This document shows, in pieces, positions 1-12,123 of a DNA stretch of 64,000 nt. The notes below the pieces were generated by a model. The model was not told the origin of the DNA. It saw only the letters and a list, made by a program, of their open reading frames with translations, and did not search any database. The DNA is from Lithospermum erythrorhizon (Eukaryota; Streptophyta; Magnoliopsida; Boraginales; Boraginaceae), in the NCBI GenBank assembly GCA_019722365.1, contig JADFUC010001889.1, positions 1,674,001 to 1,738,000 of the forward strand, in the 5' to 3' direction. Positions within the stretch are counted from its first letter, which is position 1. The number at the start of each line of letters is the position of its first letter. A program made the translations under genes and the position numbers.

Positions 1-907
1 TTTGTCAATATGCTTCTGCACAGTGTAGTGAATGAATTCCATTTAATATAACATCGTAATATCATCGAAAGCAGTAAAGGAGTATGTCAAAAACAAATTT
101 CAGAATGATGTGCCTGTTTTGGTCGAATGGTTATTTCAGCTACTTTGCCACTGCTTCCAACTTCATTGATGTTTTCATGTTTTTCCAAATTCTCTTGATA
201 TCTCTTGTTGTTTTCTTTTGTCTTTTTTTTCTTTTTTGATAACATACCATGTGAAAAACATATGAATGCGCTGTTGTCTATAATTTTTTATCTCGCATTG
301 ATCTCAGAGAGGGTACTATATTAGCTTATAATCTAATATGACAAATACCTACACATAGCTTTGTGCGCCTTTTGTTGATTGCATCTTTATTTGCTGTATG
401 AGGATGTATTTTTTCATTCAATATAATGGTATCTGTGAGTTGTTAGATACCTAACTACCGTCCTTATTTTACTATTTAGTACCTGCATATTGTTCTCAAC
501 GTCTCTTATTAATTTCATCTTCGCTTTTTGTATAGATGTCATAGAATCGCCATTGATCTATAATCATATAATATAATATTTGACTATATACTATTAATGT
601 ATTTAGCAAATGCAGAAGGCTTACCAACCTAAATAGTAATTTTGGTATATATTTTTTGTATGATCTTTATTCATGGTGTACCATAACAATCGATCGAGTT
701 CACTCGGATCGAAGTTCTTATCATTAACTCTTGATATAAAGCGAAAAGTAACTATAAAAATAGGGTTATACATGAGACATAATTATCTAAAGCAAACGAT
801 ACCAGCCAATCGAAGAAAAAACAGAAAGGCAATTACAAAAACAAGATCGAAGACTCTTATATACATACAGCTAGTAAACAAGCTCATTGATCTATATAAA
901 TTCACCT
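1..907. other. AT-rich intergenic sequence, no gene seen
   Basis: No open frame here resembles a known protein and no RNA gene is apparent. The only longer frame (673-981, plus) is Lys/Ile-rich and low in complexity, as expected from AT-rich DNA. The left edge could be the tail of a gene outside the window, but nothing shows this. Confidence 0.5.
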
Positions 908-1190
908 ACCTCATGATAAATGCAGTAACAATACAAATGCAGCGGAAAAAAATGAACACTATATATGCTCCTTATAGGTAAACAACCTCGATCATCAACA
1001 AACTCACTTACTTGCAGGTTCAATATATGCGCAGATAGCATAAATAAAAGTTTACCTCATTAATATAATGCAGTAACAATATAAATGCAGCAAAACAAGA
1101 TTGAACACTTTGACTGCCTCTTATAAATAAACAACCTCAATCATCAACAACTCACTTACTTGAAGGTTTAACATATGCACAAATAACCAC
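908..1190. repeat. Two-copy tandem repeat, period about 146 bp
   Basis: Two adjacent diverged copies begin with ACCTCAT at 908 and 1054. Both carry the words ATGCAGTAACAATA, AAATGCAGC, AACAACCTC, ATCATCAACAA and CTCACTTACTTG in the same order. The copies differ by substitutions and small indels, so this is an old local duplication. No function is visible. Confidence 0.75.
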
Positions 1191-3363
1191 TTTAAACAAC
1201 TTAATGAAAGCAGAAAGTACTAAAAAACATGTCAGATTACATATTTAAGAAACAAGCATTAAGTACTTACATAATCTTGTCTACAACTTTTAGGGAATGA
1301 ACTAAATATAACATCACTACATACACAACATACATATATCACAATGGTGCACATTTAATGATCATCCATAAAGAAAAATTTGTACAACATTAGCAAGAAT
1401 TAGGTGACTGACCTTGCTTGAAGCTTCCTGATACTACCACTCTTTGTTATTTGCTCAGAGATATGTGTTTGCAAATTAGTTTGTAGAAATATTTAATACT
1501 TTGGCACTTGATTATGTGGTCATAGATGAGACATAATGCTGAGTAGGCATAATGATAACTTTTTTACAGAAGTAGGTCTTAGGATTTAAGACCCCTAAAT
1601 CCCATAGGAGTTCGAGCAATCGATAAGAGCAGCGAGAAATTTAAATGCGAAAATAAGCAGACACAAAAGGTGCCCACGGGTTCGCCGATGCGAAGGTACG
1701 TCTTTGCTTGAGATCCACTAATAAACCGAAATAATCTATGTTGGTATTTTTCTTTAATCTCGACCACAAAGACTACTCGAGAACAAGATAAACTGCAAGT
1801 TAGCGAGAACAAAAGCATATTCTTGATAATATTAAAAATATAATATTATTCTAGGATGAATTTTCTCTATTCTATGTATTTGTGTGATAAATAAAACTTC
1901 GTGAAATCATCTATATATTTATAGGCTAACAAAACTTAGTAAAAATATGTCTTTTCTTGGAGCTCAGTCTTTAAAAGCTAAGTAAAAATAAAACCGACGA
2001 AGGCTAAGAGATATATCCTAGTTAGACTCAAATTTAAGAATAATTAGAAGTCTCAAAATTAGGTCTTCGATTCCAACGTGCAAGCGACTATAAAATCAAT
2101 GAATGGTCTAAAATACCCTTATTTAATATTGTCAATGAATTAAAAGGGCAAGAAAACATTAAACTCAAATCTATATCTCAGTTTGAAAAGACAGCACTAT
2201 TTAATTGTGCAGCAGATTTTTGTATACTAATTTATTAACTATGTGATCAAAGGCCATTTCTGATAGGGATGTTAAAAAAATATTCAACATGGTAAACCAT
2301 TGCAAATGGGTGTTGAAATTTTTTGAGAGTTGAGTTGGATTAAATTGGTAGAAATTTTTCTGACATGTTGAATTCTTGACGGGGGGGACACGTATCGAGC
2401 CAGGGCTTCGCGTCGGGCAAGTGTCGCGCACGGGCTGGCCTTGAGAATGTAGCTGCGGCAGAGTAGGATAAGGTGACACGTGGCGGATTCGATTGGGTTT
2501 GTTTTTGGTTGTTATCTGCATCCTCGATTATTTGGATCGAATTGTTGATAACAAATTAATTTTTTAATTTTTTTACCAAAATTTATCATTTTTTCTCTAT
2601 AAATAGAGAGACTACCATTCAATTTGGATATAAAAAAAAATCAATTTTTTTCAATATAATTATTATATTATCTTTTTACTAAACTCTTGTTTTAATATTT
2701 AAATATCAACTATGAAATGGATCTAATAATAATAATTTCAATACTCAAAATTCGACTAATTTACCCTTTGACTATCAAAATCACAATAATTATGAATTTG
2801 ATAGTAATCTTCAAACCTGACCACGTCTCAAATATCCGATTCGGTTTGATTGTAGTCATGGAGTATTATGTTATGCTTGTGTAGTTTATTTGTATATCAT
2901 TAGTTGTACCCGTGGTTTTCTTATTGTACTACATTTCGCTATTTGTAGATTTTCTTTGTTTTAATAGTTCTTATTTTCAATTCTTGTGTTTATTTGTATT
3001 TCAATTATTGTGTTTATTTATTTACAAAAAATTAATTAGAATATGAGATAAAAAATTATTTAAATAAATATTTATAAAAATTATTTTTCATCAAAATATT
3101 TATTTAAGTATTAATTATTCTTATTTAATTATAAGCGATAATTGTTATAATTAGTTAATCATAAAAATAAAAATATAAGTAAATAAGAATAGTAGATAAA
3201 AGTGAAGATTGGGATAGGGTGTCGAATTTTATTAAACAAAATGTTGTAGATTACAAAATTTGAATGGGTGTTGAATTATTATGTGGAAGAGAGAAAAGAT
3301 GATGTGGAGTGTTGGGAATTGAAAAAGTGGGTGTTGAAGAATAAAACCATTGTAGATAGTTAC
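1191..3363. other. Intergenic, AT-rich, possibly old transposon debris
   Basis: No coding sequence is supported. Around 1560-1960 base composition is more balanced and a TATA-like stretch occurs on the minus strand, which would fit an old LTR, but no ends or repeat partner were found. The words GGGTGTTGAA and AAACCATTG recur near 2285-2315 and 3260-3350 in the same orientation, hinting at a shared repeat. The GC-rich minus frame at 2201-2521 is not convincing as a gene. Confidence 0.35.
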
Positions 3364-3622
3364 ATAACATTTGGTAATAAGTCCCGCAGGCTTGTCCGCG
3401 GACGTGAACTGCCAGTGAGTGTGCCTCTCGCGTCGACCACGGGTTCGAGCGCCCGGCGGTCTTTCTGCATTTATTGTGAAGTCGTTCTAGGTGTGAGTGG
3501 TTACCGTTAATGCAGACCTTAGCGCGTCACGAGGAGCACGTCGGTTTATCCTCCCTACGTTGGGCAGAGGCTAAATGACAGGCGCCTAAAATGGCGATAT
3601 CGTTTTTATAACATTTAGTAAT
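3364..3622 (+). mobile_element. tRNA-derived SINE-like insertion with target-site duplications
   Basis: A GC-rich block of about 229 bp (3379-3607) sits in AT-rich DNA and is bracketed by 15-bp direct repeats, ATAACATTTGGTAAT at 3364-3378 and ATAACATTTAGTAAT at 3608-3622, with one mismatch. It contains a Pol III B-box-like GGGTTCGAGCGCC near 3431 and a plausible A-box-like stretch (CTGCCAGTGAGTG) about 30 bp before it. It ends in a short T run next to the right duplication. Flanking duplications of this length with internal A and B boxes are typical of tRNA-derived SINEs; the family was not identified. Confidence 0.6.
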
Positions 3623-4550
3623 CACGATCTACTACAAATAGTTTTTTCTTTATTTGGCGTTTCGTATATCGAGATGAAATTTTGACCATTAGTTACTAAT
3701 TACTCATTATTTTAATAAATATAAAATTTATATCATTAGATTTATCTTTGGAAATAGTTTTATAATATTATTTTTTATATTTTTTGAGCAATATAGTTTA
3801 AGTGTAATTGTAATCCCTACATAGATATCTGAAAAGCGTTAAATAAAAATAAATAATGTTATTAAAGAGAAGAAGTGTTTACTATAAAACTGATACAATC
3901 TCGCAAATGATAACAATATTGATTATTGATACTTATTTTTCAAATTATAAGAACTTATCAAGAGTAAAAACAGGTCTAAGAACACCAACAGTAGTTAAAA
4001 ACCCACTTTTTCTATCTAAAATAATTCAAACAATCAACACTAAATATCCTAATAAAAATACTAAATAAACAATTCATATCAATAGATTAAATCATAATAA
4101 TTATATATAACATGGGTACTCAACCAATAATTAGGGAAACTAAGAAAAAAACAATTAAAACTATATATATAAACTAACCTAAATTATCCAACTGTGAAAC
4201 AAACATTCCCGATCCAAACTCCGGTACACCGTCAGCCGATTCCCATGGACGACACCTCCTGAATCCAAATATAATATTTCCTATATTTTAAAACACCATA
4301 TCAATAATTAGATAAAATGAAAAAGATGTAAATGATCATGTTTACAAAATTACCTTAGATTCATATTCATGGTAGCCGATGGAGTTGGTAGGTGATTTCC
4401 ACGATGAAGAAGCCAAACAAAAAAAATGGAGTTGGTAGATAAAAGGTGATTTCTACTATGAAGAAGCCAAAGAAAATGAACACAAATGAATTTTTAGAAA
4501 ATAAAGATAAATGTTAATGCTAATTAGTAATTAGTAATTAATCCCAAAAA

Positions 4551-4652
4551 ATTAATATGTGCGTCTTTCTTACCATGACAAGTGGAATAATTAGTGTAAA
4601 ATTTAATATGTGTCTATTTCTTACCATGACAGATGGCATAATAAGTGCAAAA
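4551..4652. repeat. Two-copy tandem repeat, period about 50 bp
   Basis: Copies at 4551 and 4601 share TTAATATGTG, TTTCTTACCATGACA, the run TGGAATAATTAGTG / TGGCATAATAAGTG, and AAAA at the end. The repeat directly precedes a short GC-richer stretch dense in CATGCA words. Confidence 0.75.
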
Positions 4653-4745
4653 CAATGTAATGCATGCGTACAACGATTCATGCACGAGGTACAACACTGC
4701 AATGCACGCACGTCGACGACCGCGCATGCATTGCACGCAAGTCTG
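4653..4745. promoter_or_regulatory. Cluster of CATGCA (RY-like) words in a GC-richer island
   Basis: TGCATGC at 4661, CATGCAC at 4679 and GCATGCAT at 4724 lie within 75 bp, with several TGCACG words and the palindrome CGTCGACG. RY elements (CATGCA) are the known binding site of plant B3 regulators, but no gene start is seen downstream, so a regulatory role is only a possibility. The cluster may instead be part of a decayed repeat. Confidence 0.2.
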
Positions 4746-5124
4746 CTAACTTCTCTTGATTGTACGCTGTACGGAGTGGTCTAATACTGGTAGTTCGTAG
4801 TCTCATATTTAATCTTGCTTCTTAGTTTTAGTTCTTACATTTTAATTCGAATTGGATTGGCCCAACTCGATCAGTCCCCTTCCAAGTTCCAATATACATA
4901 CAATTAGACATGGCTATTGAGCCAAGACGCAGTGGGCGTCAGGCCGGCCCACCAGTCGGCCCCGCCCGCTAGGCTCATGACGGCCCCCCGGCCCGCCCAA
5001 TAAGTGTGACAGGGCAGTTAAGTACAAGCCCGGGCCGATTCGAGGCACGAGGCGTTATTAACGTGAAATGCAGTTTATATTGATGGCGTGCTTCAATAAT
5101 GTAAATAGTGTTATTGTTATTAAC

Positions 5125-5230
5125 GTGGTAAGCTTTATTAAGCGGTGCAGCGTTAATACTGTTGCGCCTATTGTGCTTATGCTGTCGTACCTTTTAAAAT
5201 AAGCGGTACCCGCGTTAACTACAAAATACG
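5125..5230. repeat. Left subterminal repeats of the hAT element
   Basis: Two degenerate copies of the motif also seen at the other end occur here: AAGCGGTGCAGCGTTAA near 5138 and AAGCGGTACCCGCGTTAA near 5200. They lie about 230-310 bp inside the left end. Confidence 0.5.
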
Positions 5231-6507
5231 GCGATGTTCATTTGAAATAAATAGTGTTGATTTAAAACAAATGATAAGCAGCATTAACAACAATTCTAAA
5301 AGTGAAATCAAATGAGAAATCAAAACATATTAATATTCGAAATTAGAAAATAAGTAGATGCATAACATAAAACTAAAATTGTTCGAATACTAAACATCAA
5401 TAAATCAATATTCAAAGCGCGTTATTAAATGGAAAGCATGTTTTAATTGAATCGCGTTGCTCTGCGCTACACCTACGACCTCTCTGCTCGCGTTCATGCG
5501 CTCTTGCTCCTTGTCCTTGCGCTCTGCTGCCGACCTTAGGCGCCCATGCTCGGCTTTGATCTTTCTCGTTATCGTAAGGCGGCTTTGCGTATTGGTGTCG
5601 ATTCAGCGATGACATAGCTATCGGATGATCAGGGGAGCAGGAGGACCACTGCTTCTCGAGGGGCTCGGTCGCTTTATCGGTGTTGGCCAGCAGTAGGAGA
5701 TCCGTCTTTGGGGGTGTTAGCGGTGTGAGCCTGTGGCACTCATCTTGAACATCCGCTATTAGGCAAGCACTCCCGTTAGACCCTTGATACGCGTCTTGTA
5801 TAGCAATTACCACGTTTAATTCAATAAGTTTAAAAAACAATAAGTCTGTTTGTATGGAATAAAAGAAACATTTTATTATTATTTTAAGCCGTTCCACGGT
5901 TTATACTCGTGCTTGGGCAGGAGTTTACATGAGTTTCCTTCGATAATAAAAAGTTATTAAGTTACAAAAGCAAACAATTCTAATCATCCCTTAAATTAAT
6001 TAAATGCGGAATTTCTTAACTTTGTGAATTCTTTTTAGCGTCTATTGTGTTCGCTTTCACATTCGTCTTCTTCAATTTCTTCCTCAATGTCACTAGATCA
6101 TCGAACATATCTTTTTCCTTTTAAGTTCGTATTTGTGTCTTTATATCTTTGCATCTATGCTTTCGACCGCCGTCGATCCTTGATGCCTGAGCTTATGCTT
6201 TCAATCGCGAGTTCAATTGTAGTATATGTGAGTGGTATAATACTTTCGCCAATCGAACATACTTCTCTTAAAATGGAGGATTTCTTCCTTATACATATAT
6301 GCAGACTAGTAGATCGTAAATTCGAGTTCATCAGTTTCACAATCCAAAATTAATTTCTTAAACTTCTTACCGGTTTGGATATCGATAGTTGGCTGATGTC
6401 TGCCTCCGCTTACGTTATCTTTAGTGATCTTATGATGACCCACATTAAGTGTCTATGAGATGACCCGACTTACTACCCTGTTTTCCATGATAGAGTAGCC
6501 TTACAAT

Positions 6508-6726
6508 TTATACAAGTTGCCGTTTGTTGTTTTCACGGTGTCCATTAAAATATTTCCAAATCCATGAAGTTTTTTCCTTTACGTTAGTAGTATCCGTATA
6601 CTTAGATTGAGAGTTAATAATGGGTAGTTCGTCCATACGATTATCATCCTCTAAATTAACATAATCATTAGACATAGACATACTAGCACTTTGAACATTT
6701 TTACCAAGATTACGTTTTGATGCCAT
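6508..6726 (-). pseudogene. hAT transposase N-terminal fragment with truncated BED finger
   Basis: The frame starts at an ATG at 6726 (MASKRNLGKN) and is broken by a stop at 6508. It has a low-complexity acidic Ser/Asn leader followed by TSWIWKYFNGH and RENNKRQLV, which is how plant hAT transposases enter their BED zinc finger (aromatic-rich strand before the Cys pair). The stop falls just before the first expected Cys, so the finger and all catalytic domains are lost. It belongs to the decayed transposon around it and has no host role. Confidence 0.5.
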
Positions 6727-6989
6727 TAATTTAAAACAAAAAATATCACAATTTATAAAAGTTGGTAAATAATACCGAACCGGAGATGGAGCAATGTAGG
6801 ATTGTAGATTGGAATGAACAAGCCCACGCCTTGAGATAGAATCCTTAAATTTCAATATAATTCTTCAATATAAGATTTTGAGATTGCTTGTTATTGCTTT
6901 GAGTTTGCTTACAAATGATTGTGGTGTGGGAAATGAAGGGAAGGAGTATTATCCGCACTATAGACCTACTCCATGGTTTTTGACTTTAA

Positions 6990-7365
6990 CGAGCAATAAG
7001 CGTGGTAGCGTTTAAATCAAGCGGTACCACGTTTGTACTAAACAACTATCTCTTGACTATTAGTACTAAGCGATGGTACCGTTTGATTTAAGCGGTGCGT
7101 TTGTCTAAAATAGCCGTTATGCGTTAACTGACAAGCGATGTTGCCGTTTGATCCCGAGCGGTACCGCGTTTATTCATACAAGTAGCACGTTATTACAATA
7201 TAGGCGTTAAAACTAGTAGTTGGTTTAACAAGCGTGGTACCGTTTAAAACTAAGCGGTACTGCGTTTGAACCCGAGGAAAAAATGGTCGAGAATGCATTA
7301 TTATTAATTTATTATAAGGAATGACGTGGTACCGTTTGGTATTAAGCGGTACCCAGCGTTAAGGC
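6990..7365. repeat. Right subterminal array of the hAT element, five paired motifs
   Basis: A two-part motif recurs at roughly 75-95 bp intervals. First half: GTGGTAGCGTTTA (7002), GATGGTACCGTTTGA (7073), GATGTTGCCGTTTGA (7147), GTGGTACCGTTTAAA (7232), GTGGTACCGTTTGG (7327). Second half, about 10 bp later: AAGCGGTACCACGTTT, AAGCGGTGCGTTT, GAGCGGTACCGCGTTT, AAGCGGTACTGCGTTT, AAGCGGTACCCAGCGTT. GGTACC is itself palindromic. Clustered subterminal motifs of this kind bind transposase in hAT elements; here that is inference. Confidence 0.65.
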
Positions 7366-7527
7366 TCATCGAGGCCCAAAAGTGGGCCTCGGGCGAATAA
7401 GGGGCCGAAATGGCCTTAACGGGCGGGCGGTTCGTTAAAGGGGCCTTAGGCCGTCGAACTTCTTACCCGGCGGCCCGTCGAGCATCTTCCCGACACGGCC
7501 CGGTTGGTTAGTCACGGTACATCTGAT

Positions 7528-8054
7528 CAATATTTCCATCGACAAGTCAAGAGACAAATTCGCCAGAAGAATTTGAAGTACAAATTAGGTAAGAGTTTTA
7601 TTTAGTAAAGTGAGTTCTTGAGGTAATTTGTACACGTAGCCTCCGATGTGTTTTAAAAGTTATATAAAACATCACGCTATAATTTAATTAGCGCTTTATC
7701 CTTATATTGTTTTAAATGTTGCATATCATCCCAAATACCTAAATCTCCATCAAAATTGATGGTTTAGACTATTTTACCCCCATTGATATTTACTCATATT
7801 ATTTCAACCTTTTGGTGTCCATTTTTACTTTTTTACAAATTCAATTTTCAATATTGCAATTAAAGTTACATCTAAGCAAAACCCAAACCCACCGGCCGTA
7901 TCATCTTCTTACCTATTTCCCACAGTCCACCCCTCGGTTTCCATTTCCACCCCAGCCAATGTTGTTGGACTACGAGTCTGTATACCTTGTTTAATGATAG
8001 CAAGCATTGATTTACTATTTAACATGTGTGCTTAAGTGATTTATTTCATAGGCA
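7528..8054. other. Intergenic, no gene seen
   Basis: AT-rich spacer between the hAT element and the LTR-like block. The short plus frame at 7812-7994 has no recognisable protein character. Confidence 0.4.
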
Positions 8055-10232
8055 TGTTAGAAAGGTGCTTGTCGGACGCAAAGTTGATATTCATATCAAA
8101 CAAGCACAAGATCAAGGCATTGAAGACAATGAAGAAATGTCATGAGCTTCAAGGTAAGAATACAATGCCAAAAAGATGAGTATGGTGATAGAGAAGAAGA
8201 ATCAACCATACAAAACTTCAAAGTGAAGAATGACGATGAAGAAAGATGATAAATACACCGGTCATGAAATGACCAAGAAAACCTTAGCGAAGAATCAAGA
8301 TCGGAAGAGCGAGTCTTGGATGCAAGCTGAAGATTAAGAGTGAAGTTATGACTGAATCTTACGTTACTCTTCACTTGATCTTGGTTAAAGTTAACATTTG
8401 GAGATATTTTCAAATCATTTTTTGACAAAAGAACTTAACCGTTTCAATATTTTTAAGAATGTTTGTCAAAGAAAATATTTTTGAAAATATTAATGTTTTT
8501 CTAAAACTGAGGTTTGATTTCATATTATCAAAGGGTGTAGAAAGAGCTTTCAAACTTTTGAATCGTCAAATGGAGTTATAGCGAGCGATGAATTTTTAAG
8601 TTTGACCGTCGATGACCGTATGCTCTCGATAAGGGATGCTCGCTGCCGATGGGGTCTCGATGGTGTCTAGATCAGGTCTCGATGAGATCTCGATGGATCA
8701 GTTTTGACCATTCTGTAAGTACCCCATCAAGACCTTGAAGGTCTCGATGGAGGTCTCGATCGAGGGGTCAGAAAATAGCATTTTTTGACCGTTTGAACTC
8801 CATTTTACTTCTTAAACCCCTGACTTTCCCCGACTCTTCCCAAATATTTTTTAGCTAAAAAGCACATCATTCAAAGGTTTTATTTCTCATCTTTAAATAC
8901 CGAATCTCTCAAACATGTGAGATTCAATCTTGATTATCAAAGAGAGTGAGTTTGGTTTTGTGCTACACTTTGAAATCATAAATGGAAAACAAAAAGAGCA
9001 TTGAGGTGTTTGATGAAATACTCAAATGGGAGTTCAAGATCTTCAAAGTCATATACTCTACTCAACAAAGAGTTCAGCTTCAATGTCATATCTACTCAAT
9101 GTAAAGAGTTATAAATGTTCTTAAATTGTAATCTGTTGTAGCTCGTTGAGGAGCATTTAAATTGGGATAAAACAACGATCACTACGATACATAAAGAGAT
9201 GTCCCGTTAAGTTAGGATTTTTTTCATACTAGAGGTTTGAATATGCGAGGTATTGTGAGGGAACACACTCGAGCTAGAATCGATGAGATTGCCATAGTGT
9301 TGAGGCTAGTGCTCAAGCAATAGGACATAGAATTTCTAGGTCATCTCCGACATGATAGAGTGAAATCACAGGGGTAATTCCACTTAGGTTCTTAGTGGTG
9401 TACTAAAGAGTTGAAATCACAGGTTGCGGCTTGGGTTCTTAGCGAGGAGCTAAGGGTTGTAGAGACAGTTTGGGCTTCACCAACATTTAAAGAAGCACCA
9501 TCCCAGTGGATTCTAGAAAGCCTAAGGTGAGGAGCCTTAGAATTAGGATGTAGATTAACGAACCTCGCTACGTACTTGTCGGAGGTTCATCTCTATCCCT
9601 ACTTTTTTATTTTTTAGTCTATATTGATATATTTCTATAATTGCTAGGATTCGAATTATATGCTAGTTGATTCGCTAATTGAATATGCGGCATATAATTG
9701 AATCAACAACCAATTGATAGAACAAGTTTAAATGAGAACACAAAAATTGAATATCCTATATTGATCGTAATTTAATATTCATTATTAGGATAGTTTGATT
9801 TGATCAATGAACTTAATTGTTATATTCCACACCGATCAAATCATAATTAAACTTTTCATCAAGAATGTCTTAAACTCACCTAGTATATCTATGTTTTGAA
9901 TTGTTATATGTTATATAGATTGCTAGGATTGATCAACAATAACCCGTAAATGGACTTGTCGTATTATGCATGAATGACTTAATGTTATGTTGATCAATAT
10001 GAGTTACGAATTTATTGCACATAGGTGCTAGATCGTTTTAATTATTATCTTTAATCCCTAGCATTCGTTTGAGGAGTTTACTGCAAAACTATGGTATATG
10101 GAAAATGTATTTATATTTGACTAAAATTTCCATTTCGGATGAAATCAATTAAACAAGTTTTAAAAGTCGAAAAATCGGTTACCAACCGTTAAATTCTTAT
10201 TCACCCCCTCTAAAACGTCATATTGGCTAACA
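8055..10232 (+). mobile_element. Probable Ty1/copia SIRE-type solo LTR
   Basis: The block begins TGTTAG and ends CTAACA, the short inverted termini of an LTR. Its inner texture matches the long LTRs of SIRE/Maximus copia elements: a run of repeated GGTCTCGATG words (8590-8770), the stretch with repeated TGAAATCACAGG and TTCTTAG words (9360-9480), the block AACCTCGCTACGTACTTGTC near 9560, and a terminal TTCACCCCCTCTAAAACGTC. No gag-pol and no tRNA primer site follow the right end, so it reads as a solo LTR. Flanking 5-bp duplications were not found (AGGCA against AATGC), so the boundaries are provisional. Minus frame 8096-8428 is a shadow. Confidence 0.5.
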
Positions 10233-12123
10233 AATGCAACATTGAAGAAAGAAGCATATCCCTTCATTACGCCCACTTGACCACCATTGACACCTCCATT
10301 TCCTCCTCTAAAATCAAGATCTCAAATCTCCAAAGTTCACATTCCAATCCATTCTCAAAGGTTGAAGCTTCAGCCAACACCACCAACATCTTCCATTTTT
10401 TGATGAAATCAAAATTGCATAAAAAGAGGTAATCTCTGAAGGAGGAAAAAGAGGCTTGGTTTATGATTTTTTTTAATTCCTAAATTTAGTTGCAACTACG
10501 AAAATAAATTACTTAAATTAAAGTCCTCTTTTAAATCATGTGGTTAAAAATTGCTTTCCCACCATCTCACTGTTTCCTTGTATATTTACATCATGTGATT
10601 TAAAATTGCTTAAAGTGCCCTCAAATCTAATCTAATATGTAATTTCGAAATTACCCTCTGTCAAACTAAAATTTAATTCAATTTAACGTCAAAATTGGAT
10701 AGTGAGGGGATAATTTGAAAAGAATGATAATTGAGGGATATACTTGAAAATATAAAAGTATTAGGGAATAACTTAAAAAAAATAATCCTTCAAGGGATAA
10801 AATGAAAAGAAGTCTAGTTTTAATTCATTCACAATATATCGAATGGTCGGACCAGGATGTGGGATATCAAAGACTAGTCTAATCGAAGTATCGAACCAAT
10901 GAAAGTTTGCATTCCTGCATGTCACATAGCATTTATAGATCATCTCCAAATAACTCATTTTGTTGTCTGAACCAGAACTAGACAAAACCCTCAATGGGTC
11001 AATTTATTGCCTTATTAGTGTTTCATATCATCCCAAGGAAAATAGTCATCACATTCTACGGAGTATTTATGTATACTATCATGTAATTTCTCGATCATGA
11101 TAGTGAAATTTCTTCAGACCCAAACAATACTCTATAAAATAGGCAATAATTTATTTGCATTTGTGGCAGTACAGAATAGTGTATCCCATCAATTTCAACA
11201 TAAAATACTTATTAGACCATCTAGAAAGAAAAAAATTAAAATATTTTGTGGTTACGTGCACAGTACTGCCATCACATTTTATTATCAAGCATTAGTAAAT
11301 TATTTTCACCACACTGATTAATTTTAAGGATCAAAGTAGACATAAGACATTATACATCAACCCCGCTTCGGCCCCTTCTATACACACAAAATCTCCCTTT
11401 AACAACCCCAAAAGTAGAAGCAAAACTTTTTTTAAAAGCTTTAATAATACATTTAATTAATTGAAACTTTTCTGTTTTTGACTTGGCTTAATGTCCAATT
11501 CACTTTTTATATATATTATGAAAATTACAAAAAATAATATTATAAAAATATTTTAAAACTTAATTCAATGATATCAATTTTTATATTTTTCGGATTAGTG
11601 AATAAAAAGTAATTTGTGATCAATCTTGACAATTGATACCGAAAATGTCAATTAATTTAAAATGGAAGGAGTAGTAATTATAATTGTCTAACAAAAAAAG
11701 TTATTATAATCTAATAATCGTCTTTTCATCATCATCATATCGTTAATCAAAGTTCGACTACTTGATACCAATGATACATTTTATTAGAAGTTCTAATAAG
11801 ATATAACTACACTACGAGGACATCGATGACTAAATTTCATGGATAACCAAGTTCTTTTTTTTCAGCAACAAATACCAAATGCAGTAAAACACCAATGCTA
11901 ATTAACAAGATAAAAACAGAGCAAATGCATACCTGTTAAAAAAGTACCATTTACAGGCATCATATTATTAGCACTTTATCATAGAATATAATTACATTTA
12001 TGTTAACACGTATATAATTATATAGATAAATATTTTTACAAGGCTGATTTTATCAGATTCTTGATTTTTTATCTGACCTCCTTACTCTGTTTAGACGCGA
12101 ATTTTTAGAGAAACGTATTTTTC
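10233..12123. other. Intergenic, no gene supported
   Basis: AT-rich DNA. Frames at 10223-10432, 10773-10994 and 11097-11321 show no family features. One TACGGAGTA word lies at 11057. Confidence 0.45.

Larger units (their letters stand above)
4905..7527 (-). mobile_element. Decayed hAT-type DNA transposon
   Basis: The block has GGCC/CCCGGCCC-rich ends (about 4910-5045 and 7370-7510), as in plant hAT elements of the TAGAC...GGGCCGGCC kind, and an AT-rich interior. On the minus strand, 6508-6726 encodes the start of a BED-finger transposase. Both sub-ends carry repeated motifs built on GTGGTACCGTTT and AAGCGGTACC, which suits transposase-binding subterminal repeats. The catalytic part and dimerisation domain are not recognisable; the open minus frame at 5412-5897 looks like decay product. 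Exact ends and the expected 8-bp target duplication could not be fixed. Confidence 0.6.

Noticed and set aside
1560..1960. Possible solo LTR
   Set aside because: A TATA-like stretch and balanced composition are present, but no TG/CA ends, target duplication or partner copy could be found.
5412..5897. 161-aa open frame on the minus strand
   Set aside because: Lies inside the decayed hAT element, has no motif of transposases or host proteins, and its Arg/Gly-rich part follows from GC-rich repeats. Treated as decay product.
8096..8428. 110-aa minus frame
   Set aside because: Falls in the SIRE-like LTR and is Ser/Leu-rich low complexity, typical of antisense reading.
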